The position numbers were made by a program, and so were the translations under genes. This document shows positions 50,014-61,598 of a stretch of 64,000 nt of DNA, piece after piece (positions within the stretch are counted from its first letter, which is position 1; the number at the start of each line of letters is the position of its first letter). Under the pieces are notes generated by a model. The model saw only the letters and a list, made by a program, of their open reading frames with translations, had not been told where the DNA came from and made no database searches. The stretch covers positions 63,910,727 through 63,974,726 of the forward strand of contig JAKGHH010000007.1 of assembly GCA_022828595.1 (NCBI GenBank), given 5' to 3'. The DNA comes from Nelumbo lutea. Taxonomy: Eukaryota > Streptophyta > Magnoliopsida > Proteales > Nelumbonaceae.

Positions 50014-50670
50014 ATGGCAAACGGACAATTCGCAAAGCTTCTTGACAACAACAAGCTTAAGGGGCCAAACTATGCTGACTGGTACCGTAACCGTATACTG
50101 GTCTTGACCTCTGAAAAATTGGATAAGGTGGCCAAGAATCCTACCCTGGAACGTCCAGGAGATAGGGCTTCTGAGGCACGGAGAAGGGACTATCAGGAAT
50201 TGGAGGAGAAAACCTCCCTCACCCGGTGCTATATCATTGCCTCACTGGACAATCCAATACAGAGGCAGTTTGATCAGATCGAACATGCCAAGGACATATT
50301 GGACAGTCTAAAAACAATGTACGAAGAGCAGAATTGTTTTACTCAACAGAAGATTTTGAAACAATTCATGACCGCACAGATGTCCAATGGGCAACAAGTT
50401 CATGACCAATGTCTTCGAATGATGGGTTACATCAATGAGCTTGAGGCTCTTGGATCTGGGCTGGATCACATGACCCAGATAGACGCCATTCTCAACTCTT
50501 TGCCTCCGTCCTTCAATCCGTTCATAATGAACTACAATATGAATAAGTTGAATGTCAACGTTCAGGAACTCAGCAATATATTGCAGAGGGCCGAAGAACT
50601 GGTTAAAAAGGATGAGCCCCTAGACATGCTTGTTGAAGCTGGAAAGAAGGGCAAGAAAAGGAGGGCATAG
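50014..50670 (+). pseudogene. Copia A gag, zinc knuckle deleted
   Basis: The start at 50014 (MANGQFAKLL) is chosen because B has the same start; an earlier in-frame ATG at 49996 lies in the leader. The frame shows LTSEKLDKVAKNPTLERPGD, MMGYINELEALGSGLDHMTQ and NMNKLNVNVQELSNILQRAE, the capsid part of a Copia gag. It stops at 50668-50670, where a deletion of roughly 100 bases has removed the zinc-knuckle segment present in B. The protein would bind RNA poorly, if made at all. Confidence 0.88.
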
Positions 50671-50689
50671 AATCCAAGAAAGGTAATTT

Positions 50690-51970
50690 CGAATCTTGTG
50701 TCATAGAAACCAATTTATTGGTGGCTTCTGCGTCCTGGTGTATTGACTCTGAGGCTTCAACTCATGCGTGTAACTCACTACAGGGGTTCAAGGTAAGCAG
50801 AAGGGTAAATAAAGGTGAAGTGACACTCTACTTGGGGACTTCTACAAGTGTTGCAGCTATGGCGATAGGAACCATAGAGTTACTTTTTAGAGAAGGATCC
50901 ATTGTACTTAAAGATTGTCTTTTTGTGCAAAATTTAAGAAGAAATCTGATTTCTGTCTCAAAACTGTGTGTGGATGGATATTCTGTCTTTTTCAGTAATG
51001 CGATTACTATTAAAAGAAACAATAGATTCATCGCATACGGGGAACTGGAGAACGGTCTCTATGTTCTACATCCTTCTCTAGAAACTAGCGTATCCGAAAC
51101 TACGTCAGCTAATATTCCCAAGAAAAGAGTATGTGATACAGTTAGTCCCACGTGCCTGTGGCATTACAGACTTGGCCATATCGGTATTGACCGAATCACA
51201 AGACTGGTAAAGGATGGTCTTTTGGATTTTCTAACTGTAGAAGATCTTCCCACTTGTGAGCCTTGCCTTCAGGGTAAGATGACAAAGAGGCCATTTAACA
51301 GTAAGCCTGAAAGATGTACAGGCACGCTTGACCTTATACATACTGATGTATGTGGTCCCCTGAGTGTTAGGACTAGTAACTAGCAAATTTATTTCATTAC
51401 ATTTACTGATGACTATTCTCAGTATGTTACGTGTACCTAATGAGACATAAGTCTGAATCCTTTGAAAAGTTCAAAGAGTTCAAACAAGAGGTCGAGAAAC
51501 AGTTAGGGAGAGAAATTAAGACCCTTCGATCAGATCGAGGTGGTGGGTATCTCTTTGACGAATTCAAGGACTACTTGAAGGTCAATGAGATAGTATCACA
51601 GTTAGCTCATCCTACTACACCACAACTTAACAATATTTCAGAGAGGAGGAATAGGACCTTATTGGATATGGTACAGTCACTTCTCGTCCATTCAGAGTTG
51701 CCCACATCCTTTTGGGGATACGCATTGGAGACTACGATATACTTGCTAAACCGGGTTTCAACCAAATCAGTTCCGAAGACTCCCTATGAGCTTTGGAAGA
51801 AACCAAGTGAACGACATTTGAAGATTTGGGGTTGTCTAGCACATGTTAAAAGAACGAGTCCGGACAAGTTGGAATCCAAGACCAGCCGTTGCCTATTTGT
51901 AGGCTACCCAAAAGGCTCTGTGGGTTACCTATTCTATGACCCAAGTGAGCAGAAGGTGTTCTGTAGTTGA
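50690..51970 (+). pseudogene. Copia A protease and integrase
   Basis: 50718-51383 reads CIDSEASTHAC (the catalytic DSGA has Gly changed to Glu). Further on are the pre-integrase His-Cys motif HYRLGHIGIDRI...CEPC and DLIHTDVCGPL with the first catalytic Asp. A stop (TAG, 51381-51383) interrupts it, then the DDYS Asp and 51431-51970 with [15 protein letters not shown] (catalytic Glu), [18 protein letters not shown] and [20 protein letters not shown] stop at 51968-51970 replaces the Arg of SRNAQ. The core is recognisable but broken by at least three stops or shifts. Confidence 0.88.
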
Positions 51971-52808
51971 AATGCACAATTCTTGGAAAATGATTACATC
52001 CTGAACAATCATCGTCAGGAAATTGTTCTTGATGAGGAGAGCTCGGATATAGTAGAAGGTGTCCTACAAGTTCCAGGTAGTGACCAACCTAAAAGATCCA
52101 CCTGGGTATCCAGGCCACCAGTCCATTTTGGTTATGATCAGGATAGTTACTTGGTGGAAGCCTTGACTAGTGAGGAGGATCCCGTGACTTATGCGGAAGC
52201 TTTGTTGGATATAGACTCCCTTAAGTGGGTAGATTCCATGAGATATCTATATGCAGCAATCGCAAGGTTTCATAGCTGTGGGTCAGGAACACATGGTATG
52301 TAAATTAAATAGATCCATATATGGACTTAAGCAAACTTCTAGGAGTTGGAACATCCGATTCAACTCTACTATCAAAAAGTTTGACTTTGAGCAGAATCCA
52401 GATGAGCCCTATGTTTACAAGAAGTCTAGTGGGGACAAGGTTACATTTCTGGTTCTGTATGTGGACGACATTCTACTCATTGGGAATAATGTAGGAATGT
52501 TGATTATGGTGAAAGTATGGCTTTCACAGCAATTCTCCATGAAAGATCTTAGAGAAGCCTCCTATATACTAGGTCTTCGACGCTATAGAGATAGATCGAA
52601 GAGGATAATAGGATTATCCCAATCTGTTTACATTGACAAAATAGTCAAGAGATACAGCATGGAGAACTCCAAGAAGGGAAATGCTCCTTTCAGGCATGGA
52701 GTCACTCTCTCCAAGAAGATGTCTCCCAAGACCTCTGAGGAGATTGAGGGCATGAAGGACGTTCCCAATGCCTCAGTCGTAGGGAGCATCATGTATGCAA
52801 TGCTGTAA
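51971..52808 (+). pseudogene. Copia A linker and reverse transcriptase with N-terminal deletion
   Basis: 51983-52240 is the linker, ending DIDSLKWVDSM. There it jumps to [19 protein letters not shown] (frame 52251-52808), skipping about 300 bases that in B encode RT fingers, including the ETFSPVA motif. The palm motif YVDD is intact at 52458-52469, and KRYSMENSKKGNAPFRHGVT follows. Without the fingers and first catalytic Asp region the enzyme cannot work. Confidence 0.88.
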
Positions 52809-53160
52809 ACTCATCCAGACATTGCTCATGCAGTGAGTATGGTAAGCAGATTTCAAGCCAACCCAGGGTAGGCGCACTAGACTACTGTGAAAAACATACT
52901 TAAGTACCTTCGAAGGACAAAAGAGTTTTGTCTAGTATTCGATGGTAGCTCACTACAGTTCCAAGGGTATATTGATGCCGATTTCCAGTCAGATCCAGAT
53001 AATAGAAAGTCTACATCCAGATATGTTTTCAGGATAGGATCGTGTGCTGTTTCCTGGAAAAGCAGCAAACAGGGGTCCATGACAGACTCCACAACCGAAG
53101 CCGAATACATTGCCGCAAGTAAAGCTGCCAAGGAAGCCGTGTAGATAAAAAAGTTCATTC
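52809..53160 (+). pseudogene. Copia A RNase H
   Basis: 52887-53144 reads KNILKYLRRTKEFCLVF, YIDADFQSDPDNRKSTS and TTEAEYIAAS, the Copia RNase H with its Asp and Glu residues. It stops shortly before the normal end; homologous sequence runs on to about 53440 in broken frames. Upstream, 52806-52880 has three stops. Confidence 0.85.
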
Positions 53161-53442
53161 ACGAATTGAGAGTAGTTCCATCCAGCACATCACCCATCCC
53201 GTTGTTGTGTGACAACAATAGAGCAATTGCTCAAGCTAAGGATCCATGAGCCCACTCGAAGTCAAAGCACATCGAGAGGAAGTACCATGTACTGCAGGAG
53301 ATTGTTGGTAGAGGGGACGTCCTAATTTAGAAGGTAGCATCAGCGGAGAATGTAGCAGACCCATTGACTAAGCCACTGACATAGAAAGTGTTTGAGAAAC
53401 ATGTGGAAAGTCTGAGACTCCGGGTTGTACCCTATTGGACCT

Positions 53443-53458
53443 AAGTGCAACTGGGAGT
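53443..53458 (+). other. Polypurine tract of A
   Basis: AAGTGCAACTGGGAGT sits directly before the 3' LTR. The L and B copies read AAGTGCAAGTGGGAG. Confidence 0.6.
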
Positions 53459-53978
53459 TGTTAGACATTGTATGCCCTTAGCTCCAATCAGAATGATGTA
53501 CATTATGACATTTATTGTAAATGAATAAAGTACATATTTGATTCATGTTATTGTGGTGTGTTTCCGTGTAATACCCTTAAACTGAACACTTATGAGACTC
53601 GTGTTAGTTTAGAATGTTCACAGCCGTTGGATAAGTCTGGGGAGATTTATCCTGCCAAGGCTGACATTGGTGTGTTGCCAATTGTTGGGGTGGCCTGTTT
53701 CAGCCGCCAGGGTGAGACCCGAGGTACATGCAGTGTAGGTTTACTTGAATCTTTGAACCAGACCAGATTTCTAGTATTGCCCTAGACCTTGGCGATTGAT
53801 AGAAAAAACTAGAAAGTTACACCTGACCCCTAGATTCGATTATGACACTGCACTAGGTGTCGGATTGGGCTGTCTTTGATATGCCATCAGTGAGATCCTT
53901 AGCGGGGGTCAAAACTTGGGTATGTTGGGACAGTCTGAGAATTCATCTGAGTGGGTGATCATAGTGACAGGATCAGCC

Positions 53979-53995
53979 CCTTTGTCAGACAAAGG
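53979..53995. other. Conserved near-perfect palindrome in Copia LTR
   Basis: CCTTTGTCAGACAAAGG has 8-base arms around one base. The same palindrome, varying mainly in the centre, appears in S1 (21558-21573), A's 5' LTR (near 47192), B (39135-39151 and near 46580) and S2 (60340-60356). It lies upstream of the TATA box, hence in U3. Confidence 0.7.
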
Positions 53996-54783
53996 TAATG
54001 ATCGGGGATGCACTCTCTCTGATGGAAACCAAGACTGCCGGCAGCTGATTTCAATCGTTGAGATTTGTTTTGCAAAATATGTTTTATATGAGATATAAAA
54101 GTATATATATTACGGTTTCAAAATATTTGCAAAAGGTTTTAATTCTCGGGATCCATGTGAGTAGAGAGTGCAACACTGTTCCTTGTAGCCGAGGGAGAGG
54201 TCATCTGTTGTCGGGCAGTGTTTGATCATTATGGGCTGAGAGGTTAAGTGTAAGACCATTGAGGGTAATACCTGATGGGTTAATCTTGCATCTGCCCATA
54301 GTCCCTGAGTGTTATAAGGTGGCTTGGCCCAGGGACCACTTAGCGTAAGTGTTTGGCCCATAGAGTCCATGTGATGGGCTTCAGGGGGTGCACTGCCCAT
54401 AACAGTGTATTTGGCTAGGCCTTGTAACAAAGGCTAGGTTGAACCGATGTGGTTGATGTGTAGATCAATGTTTGGGTCCCACGCTATACAAGGAAGCCCA
54501 AATGGGCAGTAGTTTGGAAGGCTAAGTGAGCACATAAACTTATTGGGCCTAAAGCCCATTTCAAACTGGGCTGATTTTATCAGTTAAATGAGGGGCGAAT
54601 TCTGAGATTAGATTAGCAGATAGGATTGAGTCTTAACCTTATCCACTCAGAGAGTCCAGATTTGAATGTGATTCAGATCTGGAAACCTTCTAATAGGATT
54701 AGGAGGGGGCTGATCTAATCTGCAGATAAGATAAGGGTTTACCTTTATCACTTAAAGGGATTAGGAGTTGATCCCTTTAAGCT

Positions 54784-54790
54784 TATAAAA
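54784..54790 (+). promoter_or_regulatory. TATA box of Copia A 3' LTR
   Basis: TATAAAA followed by GGAGGAGG. L's LTR has CTATAAAAGGAAG at the same place. It would put the RNA start about 1.35 kb into the LTR. Confidence 0.55.
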
Positions 54791-55695
54791 GGAGGAGGGG
54801 CAGCAGCCTTTAGAAGATATTCATATTCACATCCTCTTCAGAGCTGATATCACAGAAGAGAGAATTCAGCATCACTGCGCTAAATCTCTCTTGCCGCCTC
54901 CTTCCTGCCGCCCCATATCTGCCAGTTCGATCTCCTCTTGTCAGTACGAGTGATCAAGATTGGATCTTGATATTAGTCTTTTGTGAAAGGGATGATTAGA
55001 AGAAGTGATCGTGTGCCATCCAACTGACATTTGCGAAGGATTTGGTTCTTTTGAAGAACACTGCTAATTCTGCTCCATCCTGCACTGCGCCATGTTTAGT
55101 GGGAGCAGTTTTTGGTTCCTTCCTTGGGCATGAACACCTCCATTGGGAGATACTATTTCTCCGTATCAGGTATATCCCTCACCTACTGCTTTTGTTCAAA
55201 TCTGGTTCGATTCTTGGTTCAAGATTGATCCTTGAAAAATATGATTTTTCTAAAATAGGAAATACGATTCCCAGTAGGATGGAGAAAAATTTTTGAAATT
55301 CACCCATTCTATTCCGCAAGATTTGGGCATCCATATGATGGATATCTCATCCCCTTCAAGATTCGGACTGCATCGAGGTCAAAATCGGGCCCTAAGTCTC
55401 TGCAAATTCGCAGAGAAGCCCCAGTTCACTGGAGAAGACCAACCTAATTCAACGTGCAGTAATAGGATCCACTCACCACTCCTAATAGAATTTAGCTAAG
55501 AGTCTTAATCAGATCTGATTTTTATTGTAATCTTAAAGGAAGAAAGAGTTAGTGTCCAACTTAGTTAAGAGTTTCTATTTAGAAATAAGGATAAGATTAG
55601 ATCTAAATTAAGCCTTATCCCATTAGGAGATAAGACTTTCTTTCTCTGAGAAGGAACTCCTAAGAGGAGTTGGAAACAGCCCCTCCCCCTATGGC

Positions 55696-55702
55696 TATAA
55701 AA
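55696..55702 (+). promoter_or_regulatory. TATA box of LTR C
   Basis: TATAAAA in GGCTATAAAAGGGAGGG. LTRs D, D2 and E have GCTATATATAAAGGGGG-type words at the matching place and on the matching strand. Confidence 0.55.
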
Positions 55703-56301
55703 GGGAGGGCAGACTAGCAAGGAGGCATCAATCAACCTTGGAGAGAAGAACTCAGCAAGCAAGGGAGAAAGAAAACAGATTTGGAGTAGTCGAACCTCTC
55801 TTCTCTTATCTTCTCTATTCTCTAATTTTTCTTGAGTTTTCACCATGACCATGCGTGGCTAAATTCTAATACTTGGTTAAAGGAAACAAAAGCCTCAGAA
55901 TTCACCAAACTGTGAGATCTAATTTAAGCTTTATTGTTTGATTTATGCTTTGAATATCGAATGTCCTTCTATGTTTTTGTTCATGATTGTTTCGTCTGAC
56001 TATTACGAGGCCTACTAGTTTAATATTCGTTACATTCTACTGCTAGATTTGATATCAGATACGTAATTGTTTAATCCTTCTAATCTGCAAAGCAACTAGG
56101 GTTTAATGATTTGTTGCGTTAGATATCATTAGATCTTCGAAAGAACACTTGACTAAATTAAATGCAACTACTTGTGCTTGTGTTGTTTAGCTTCACCGAT
56201 CTCTAGTGCTTAAGGCTATTGCTGGATTAAATCTTTAACGCTTGTTTAGGGTTGTTTAGTAATAAAGTTTTAGATGATCACTTATTTTCTGATTAACTAT
56301 G

Positions 56302-57722
56302 TGATGGCTATAAATATAACCCTAGCAAGTGCACTAGTTATCAAGTAGTATAAAAATATAGTTCCCATGAGGATTTAACAAAATAAGTATTAGAACTACA
56401 GCCTTCCCTAATTATTTGGACAATCGAATTTCAGATTTGAAGATAAAAACTAATGAAAAGCAGAAAAAGAAAACAAGAGCAGAAGTAACCAATGTAACGA
56501 TTGATTGAATTCTCTAGGACTTTTGGTCCACCTAACCAATCCAATGAATATTAATGTATGAGATTACCCAAGATAATTTGTCATTCCCATAAGCTGAAGT
56601 CTTTCCAATTTTATTTAATATTCTCTCTCGAGATATACTAAAACTACTTCTATCAGGTAACCCTTCGATCTCTCAACCAGAGTTCTCAAGGTAGAAGTGC
56701 ATTAAGTTCAAGGAAAAACTGTTACATTAAGATGAATCATGTGTATATACCCCTATATACCATTCAATTCACACCATGAATTATGTGGTTTGCTATATGA
56801 ATTCCTCTCTCGATTCATTCACATAAACCTAATCAATTAAGAGATGGTCACTCCTAATAGCATTAAGCAAGATAACTCATAGACTATATGGAAATCACGA
56901 TCTTGGATAAATCAGAATAAAAATGTCTTCATTGTTATGATTAGACTTTCCATAGTCCTAGCTACAAATAAATCAATTCATACTAGAGGAAATAAAATAA
57001 ACAAGAGAAAGAACTCATGGTGTCGCCCTTAGAGCTGAGGTCTCCTCTTCTCCTTGCTGCCACATTCTTCTTGCAGTCTTCTTGCTTTCTTGACTGATTG
57101 CTCCTCTGCTTCTTGATGCCTAAAGCTGGTCTCCCCCCACCCCCCCTTTATATATAGCTTTAGGAGGAGGGGCTCTCTTCAACTCCTCTTAGGAGATTAT
57201 CCTCAAAATTACAAAGTCCTAATCTAATCCTATTCTTATCTCTTTATCTAGTGAACTCAATCTCTTTATCTTTCTAGGATTACATCACAAATTTAAATCT
57301 AATAGGACTCTTCTCAGTTTCTTATTCTTGCATTCGTATTAGGCTGCTTCTGCGAATTGGGCTGCTACAAGGCTTTTCTGCAAGTTGGGCCTTCCTACAA
57401 ATTTTCCCCAACTTCAGGCCGGATTTGACTTCGATGCAGGCTGAATCTGTGAAAAACCAAAACATAAAAGTTGTATGTTTCTCTCTTATCTTTCTAGTGA
57501 GTCTTGAATCAGACCAATCGGATATTTGATACGAGAGTTAGGCCCAGATTACTGAATGGTGCCGAAACTGTGAAAAATCATCCGATTTGCCTTGCTTTTC
57601 TCCTGATGCCTTTTTTCATGTCCTGAACCAAAATACAAGAAATATGAGTCCAAATAAGCACAAATTCAATATAAAAGACTGAATATTTGGGGATAAAAAT
57701 ATGATAAATTTTATTCTCATCA
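56302..57722 (-). repeat. Solo LTR D, inserted in C
   Basis: 1421 bp, TGATGGCTATAAATA to TTATTCTCATCA on the + strand, with exact CTATG on both sides (56297-56301, 57723-57727). It is the same LTR family as its host C but in the opposite orientation. Promoter word on the minus strand near 57145-57156. Confidence 0.9.
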
Positions 57723-58113
57723 CTATGGTAGGGAGATACAGGAAACCAATTCCTACGATGAATATTCAAAGTCTGAATTGATTTATTTTTGCATCGATGA
57801 GCAGTAGTGAAACTCTGATGGTGGATGTTATCCTAGACCAAGACTCGTTCTTTTGATTAATTTCAGCACTCTAAATTGCCTTGTTTCTCATTCGAATTTC
57901 GTTCTTTTCAATTCTGATTTTTTTCTTTTTAATTCTGATTTTCTTTCTTTTTAATTCTGGTTCGTTACATACAATCCTCCCTCCATCTTTGTTCACGTAG
58001 CACACAAACTAGGTTAGATACTCTCTGTATGAACGATCCTTACTCGCAATACTGCATTTATTTTTAGGAGTATAGGTTTTATTTTTGGGTGCCTACGATA
58101 GCACACCAGTTTG

Positions 58114-58888
58114 CAAGTCCTCAATGAGGTCGCTCTTCACGCCAAGGTTACTTGGACCAGTAACGATGAAGTACTATAGGTCGGCCTTGGACGAGGTGCT
58201 GCTAGCCACCCTGTCGAGGTACTCAAGCAGTATATGAGGTGCCTTGGACAAATTCTAGGGTGTGTCCCCTTGACTTGGTGAGATACACATCTATCCGCGT
58301 GGCGCTGAGGTGCCAAGTGGTGAAGACAGATGCAACATGTCACTAGGTTAGTAGAGGGCCAAATCTGCCCTCAGCAATTGCCCCCACACTTGAGCCAAGG
58401 TCAGTTTGATAGAGGGTGTAGCTTGTTTGAATATGAGACCCAAGGTTACCTGCTTTGGACGTCAATTGAGTCAATCTACACTAGTTACCCAACCTGTTGG
58501 GCTACTTGTTGACACAAAGGCGTGCACTTGAAACTAAGTGCCGCTCTTCAAAATCAGGGTCCACCTTCAAAGTTTCGAGCAGGCATGGACTTTTGAAATT
58601 CAAAACAGGGCGTGGTTTCATAATTTAAATTATGGTACACGTGCCTTTCAAAATTTCGAATGCGGGCTTCTTCCTAGACCGTTGGATTAGGCAAATCTGG
58701 ATTGTCGGTAGTCTGTGTTGTTGTTTAAATTGGGGGACCCTCAAGGACCCCATGTCACTTTCCAATTTTGAACTTATGCTGAAGCAAAGATTGTTGATGA
58801 TTTTGAAAACCTCCAACTCGGTTGTGATGGTTTCCGTTAATTCATCTTTTTCTTCTTATCATCGGTAAGTCTCCATTCCTTCTTAGTT
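58114..58888 (+). other. Leader or LTR-like region before gene H
   Basis: Higher-GC sequence with the phrase GCAATTGCCCCCACACTTGA near 58374, which I associate with LTR or leader regions of plant Gypsy-like elements. No supported coding frame. Confidence 0.35.
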
Positions 58889-58941
58889 ATGTCTAGCAGG
58901 TCGAAAAGGGAGTGCTACCTAAATGCTTGATCTGAGGTGGG

Positions 58942-60883
58942 TGAAGGGATGAGGGATCCATCATATGGATGCCCAAATCTTGCGGATCAAGGGGGCGAAT
59001 TTCAAAAATTTTTCTCTCCCTTCAACTGGGAATCGCATTCCCTATTTAGAAAATCATATTTTTAAGGATCAATCTTGAACCATAAACTGAACCAGATCCG
59101 AACCAAAAGGAGTAGGAGAGGATTATACCTGATACAGAGAAATAATATCTTCCAACGAAGGTGTTCACGCCCAAAAAAGGATCCAAAGACTGCTTCCATT
59201 GAAGATGGCGCAGTGTAGGATGGAGTAGAATCAATAGTGTTCTTCTCCAAAAACTGTGTCCTACGCAAGAAACAACAGGATGACACATGAGCACAGCTTC
59301 CAATCAATTCTTTCACAAAGAACTGATGTCAAGATCAAATCTTGACTTCTCCCATAGAGTTGGAGATCGAACTGGATGTCTGGCGGCTGCAGGAAGGAGG
59401 CGGCAAGAAAGATTTTTGCAGGGATTGCAGAAATCTTTCTTCTGTGATTTCAGCTCTGAAGAGGATGAGAGTATCTATCTCTAAAGGCTGCCGCCCCTTC
59501 CTTCTTTTGTAATCCTAAAAGATCAGCTCCTAATCCAATTAGGAACTACTGATCCAAATCATATTTGAATCAGACATCCTTTTAAATGATAAGGATAAAC
59601 CCTTATCTTATCTGCAGATTAGATCAACCCTCTCCTAATCTTATTAGAAGGTTTCTAGATATGAATCACATTCAGATCTAGACTCTCTGAGTGGATAGGG
59701 TTAAGACCCTATCCTATCTGCTGATCCATCTCAGAATTCACCCATAATTAACTTATTAAATCAGTCCTGTTCAAAATGGGATTTAGGCCCATTAAGCTTC
59801 TGTGCTCACTTAACCTTCCTAACTACTGCCCAGTTGGACTTCCTTTTATGGTGTGGGACCCTAGAATTGATCTACACATCCTCCACATGGGTTCGACCAA
59901 GCCTTTGTTACAAGGCCTAGTCGAATACACTATTATGGACAGTGCACCCCTGAAACCCATCAAATGGGCTCTATGGGCCCAACCCTTACCCTAAGTGGTC
60001 CATGGGCCAAGCCAACTTGTAACACTCAAGGACTGTGGGCAGATGCAAGATTAGCCCATTAGGTATTATCCTCAATGGTCTTACACTTATTCTCTCAGCC
60101 CATAATGATCCTGCACTGCCCGACAAGAGAGGACCTCTCCCTCGGCTGCAAGGAACAGTATTGCACTCTCTGCTTATATGGATCCCGGGAATCAAAACCT
60201 TTCACAAACCTTTTAGAAACCATAATATATATACTTTTATATCTCATATAAAATATATTTTGCAAAACAAATCTCAACGATTGAAATCAGCGGCCGGCAG
60301 TCCTGGTTTCCATCAGAGAAAGTGCATCCCCGATCATTACCTTTGTCCGACAAAGGGGCTGATCTTGTCACTATGATCACCCACTCAGATGAATTCTTAG
60401 ACTGTCCCAACATACCCAGGTTTTGACCCCCGCTAAGGATCTCACTGATTGGCACATCAAAGATAGCCCAATCCGACACTTAGTGAAGTATCATAATCGA
60501 GTCCAGGGGTCAGGTGTAACTTTCCAGTTTTGCCCATCAATCTCCAAGGTCCAGGGCAATTTTGGAAATCTGGTCCAGTTCAAAGATTCAATTAATCCTA
60601 CACTGTATGTGCCTAGGGTCTCACTCTGGCAGCGGAGACAGGCCACCCCAACCGACTTTGTGGCACAACAGTGTCAGCCTTATCAGGATAGGTCTCCCCA
60701 GACCGACCCACCGGCTGTGAACATTCTAAACTAACACGAGTCTCATTAAGTGTCTAGTTTAAGAGTATTACATAGAAACATACCATGGGAACATGAATCA
60801 AATATGCAATTTTACTCATTTACAATAAACTCATAAAGTACATCATTCTAATTGAATCTAAGGGCATACAAAACTGTCCAACA
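58942..60883 (-). repeat. Copia solo LTR S2, inserted in H
   Basis: 1942 bp, TGAAGGGATGAGGGATCC to GTCCAACA on the + strand. The flanks GTGGG (58937-58941) and GTACG (60884-60888) match at only 3 of 5 positions, so either the duplication has mutated or the ends recombined. Gene H sequence lies on both sides. Confidence 0.85.
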
Positions 60884-61598
60884 GTACGGACCTCGGCTCA
60901 AGAGAAAAGAGGATCCCATGGAGGAGCCTTGACCTCTCAACCAGCCCCATTTAGAACTTGTTTTAGGCTCTCTGATCTGTCCGACGGGGAGATAGTGGAC
61001 CTAATTAACACCTATCAGATCCCTGATATCTTAAACTGTATCTAGTCTGAGGACATGCAATATCCATGGAGACACGAAAAAACCAAAGTCTGTGTCTTCA
61101 AGGAGGCCTCATTGCCAGGCTCTGATCTGTGAAGTCCTCCATCACTATGGTTTGGCACTGGATCAACTGCATCCGAACTCAATCAGGACCACTGTAGGTA
61201 CCATTTCTCTTAGCTATCACTTCAATTTCCCTAGAGATAGATATCTTCACCGGAATATGTCACGTAAAGCAAATTCCAAATGAAAATTGTTGCTTCTACA
61301 TCAATTATCGACATGGGTTTAGGTTTCTGGGCAATTTTCCGTCCAAGATCGCAAAATGGAAGACAAAGTTCTTCTTACTGAGCCGCGAGGAGAGTTGGCC
61401 TATGCCGACAACCTGGAGGGATGAGGCAAATAAGTATGAGGTCGAGTTTGACGAGGAGTTGCTGAACGACCATAGACTCCTCGTTGAACGTCTTTCCTTG
61501 GTCAACGAGTTCCTAGCCGAACCGATGCTCAATGAGGCTGACCTTAGCCCCATAGGTAGGTTGCACAATATTTATTACCTTTGAATTTTATTTCTTGC

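Larger units (their letters stand above)
37276..55358 (+). mobile_element. Copia element A, inserted in C
   Basis: Plus-strand Copia element with a 5' LTR (interrupted by B), leader, broken gag-pol and 3' LTR. The target duplication AGATT is exact (37271-37275 and 55359-55363), and the C sequence rejoins across it (compare the unbroken homolog near 23550). Without B it is about 8.7 kb. It lacks the primer site, the zinc knuckle and the first half of reverse transcriptase, so it cannot be autonomous. Confidence 0.9.
53459..55358 (+). repeat. 3' LTR of A, 1900 bp
   Basis: It runs TGTTAGACATTGTATGCCC to CATCCCCTTCA and is flanked outside by AGATT. The LTR contains a TATA box (54784-54790) and a conserved hairpin (53979-53995). 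Confidence 0.92.
36998..58108 (+). repeat. Solo LTR C (host of elements A, B and D)
   Basis: It starts TGATGAGAATGAAATTTATC, ends GATAGCACACCA, and is flanked by exact GTTTG (36993-36997 and 58109-58113). Its own sequence is 36998-37275, 55364-56301 and 57728-58108, about 1.6 kb. No internal retrotransposon sequence of its own remains. The other members of this LTR family in the window are D, D2 and E. Confidence 0.8.
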
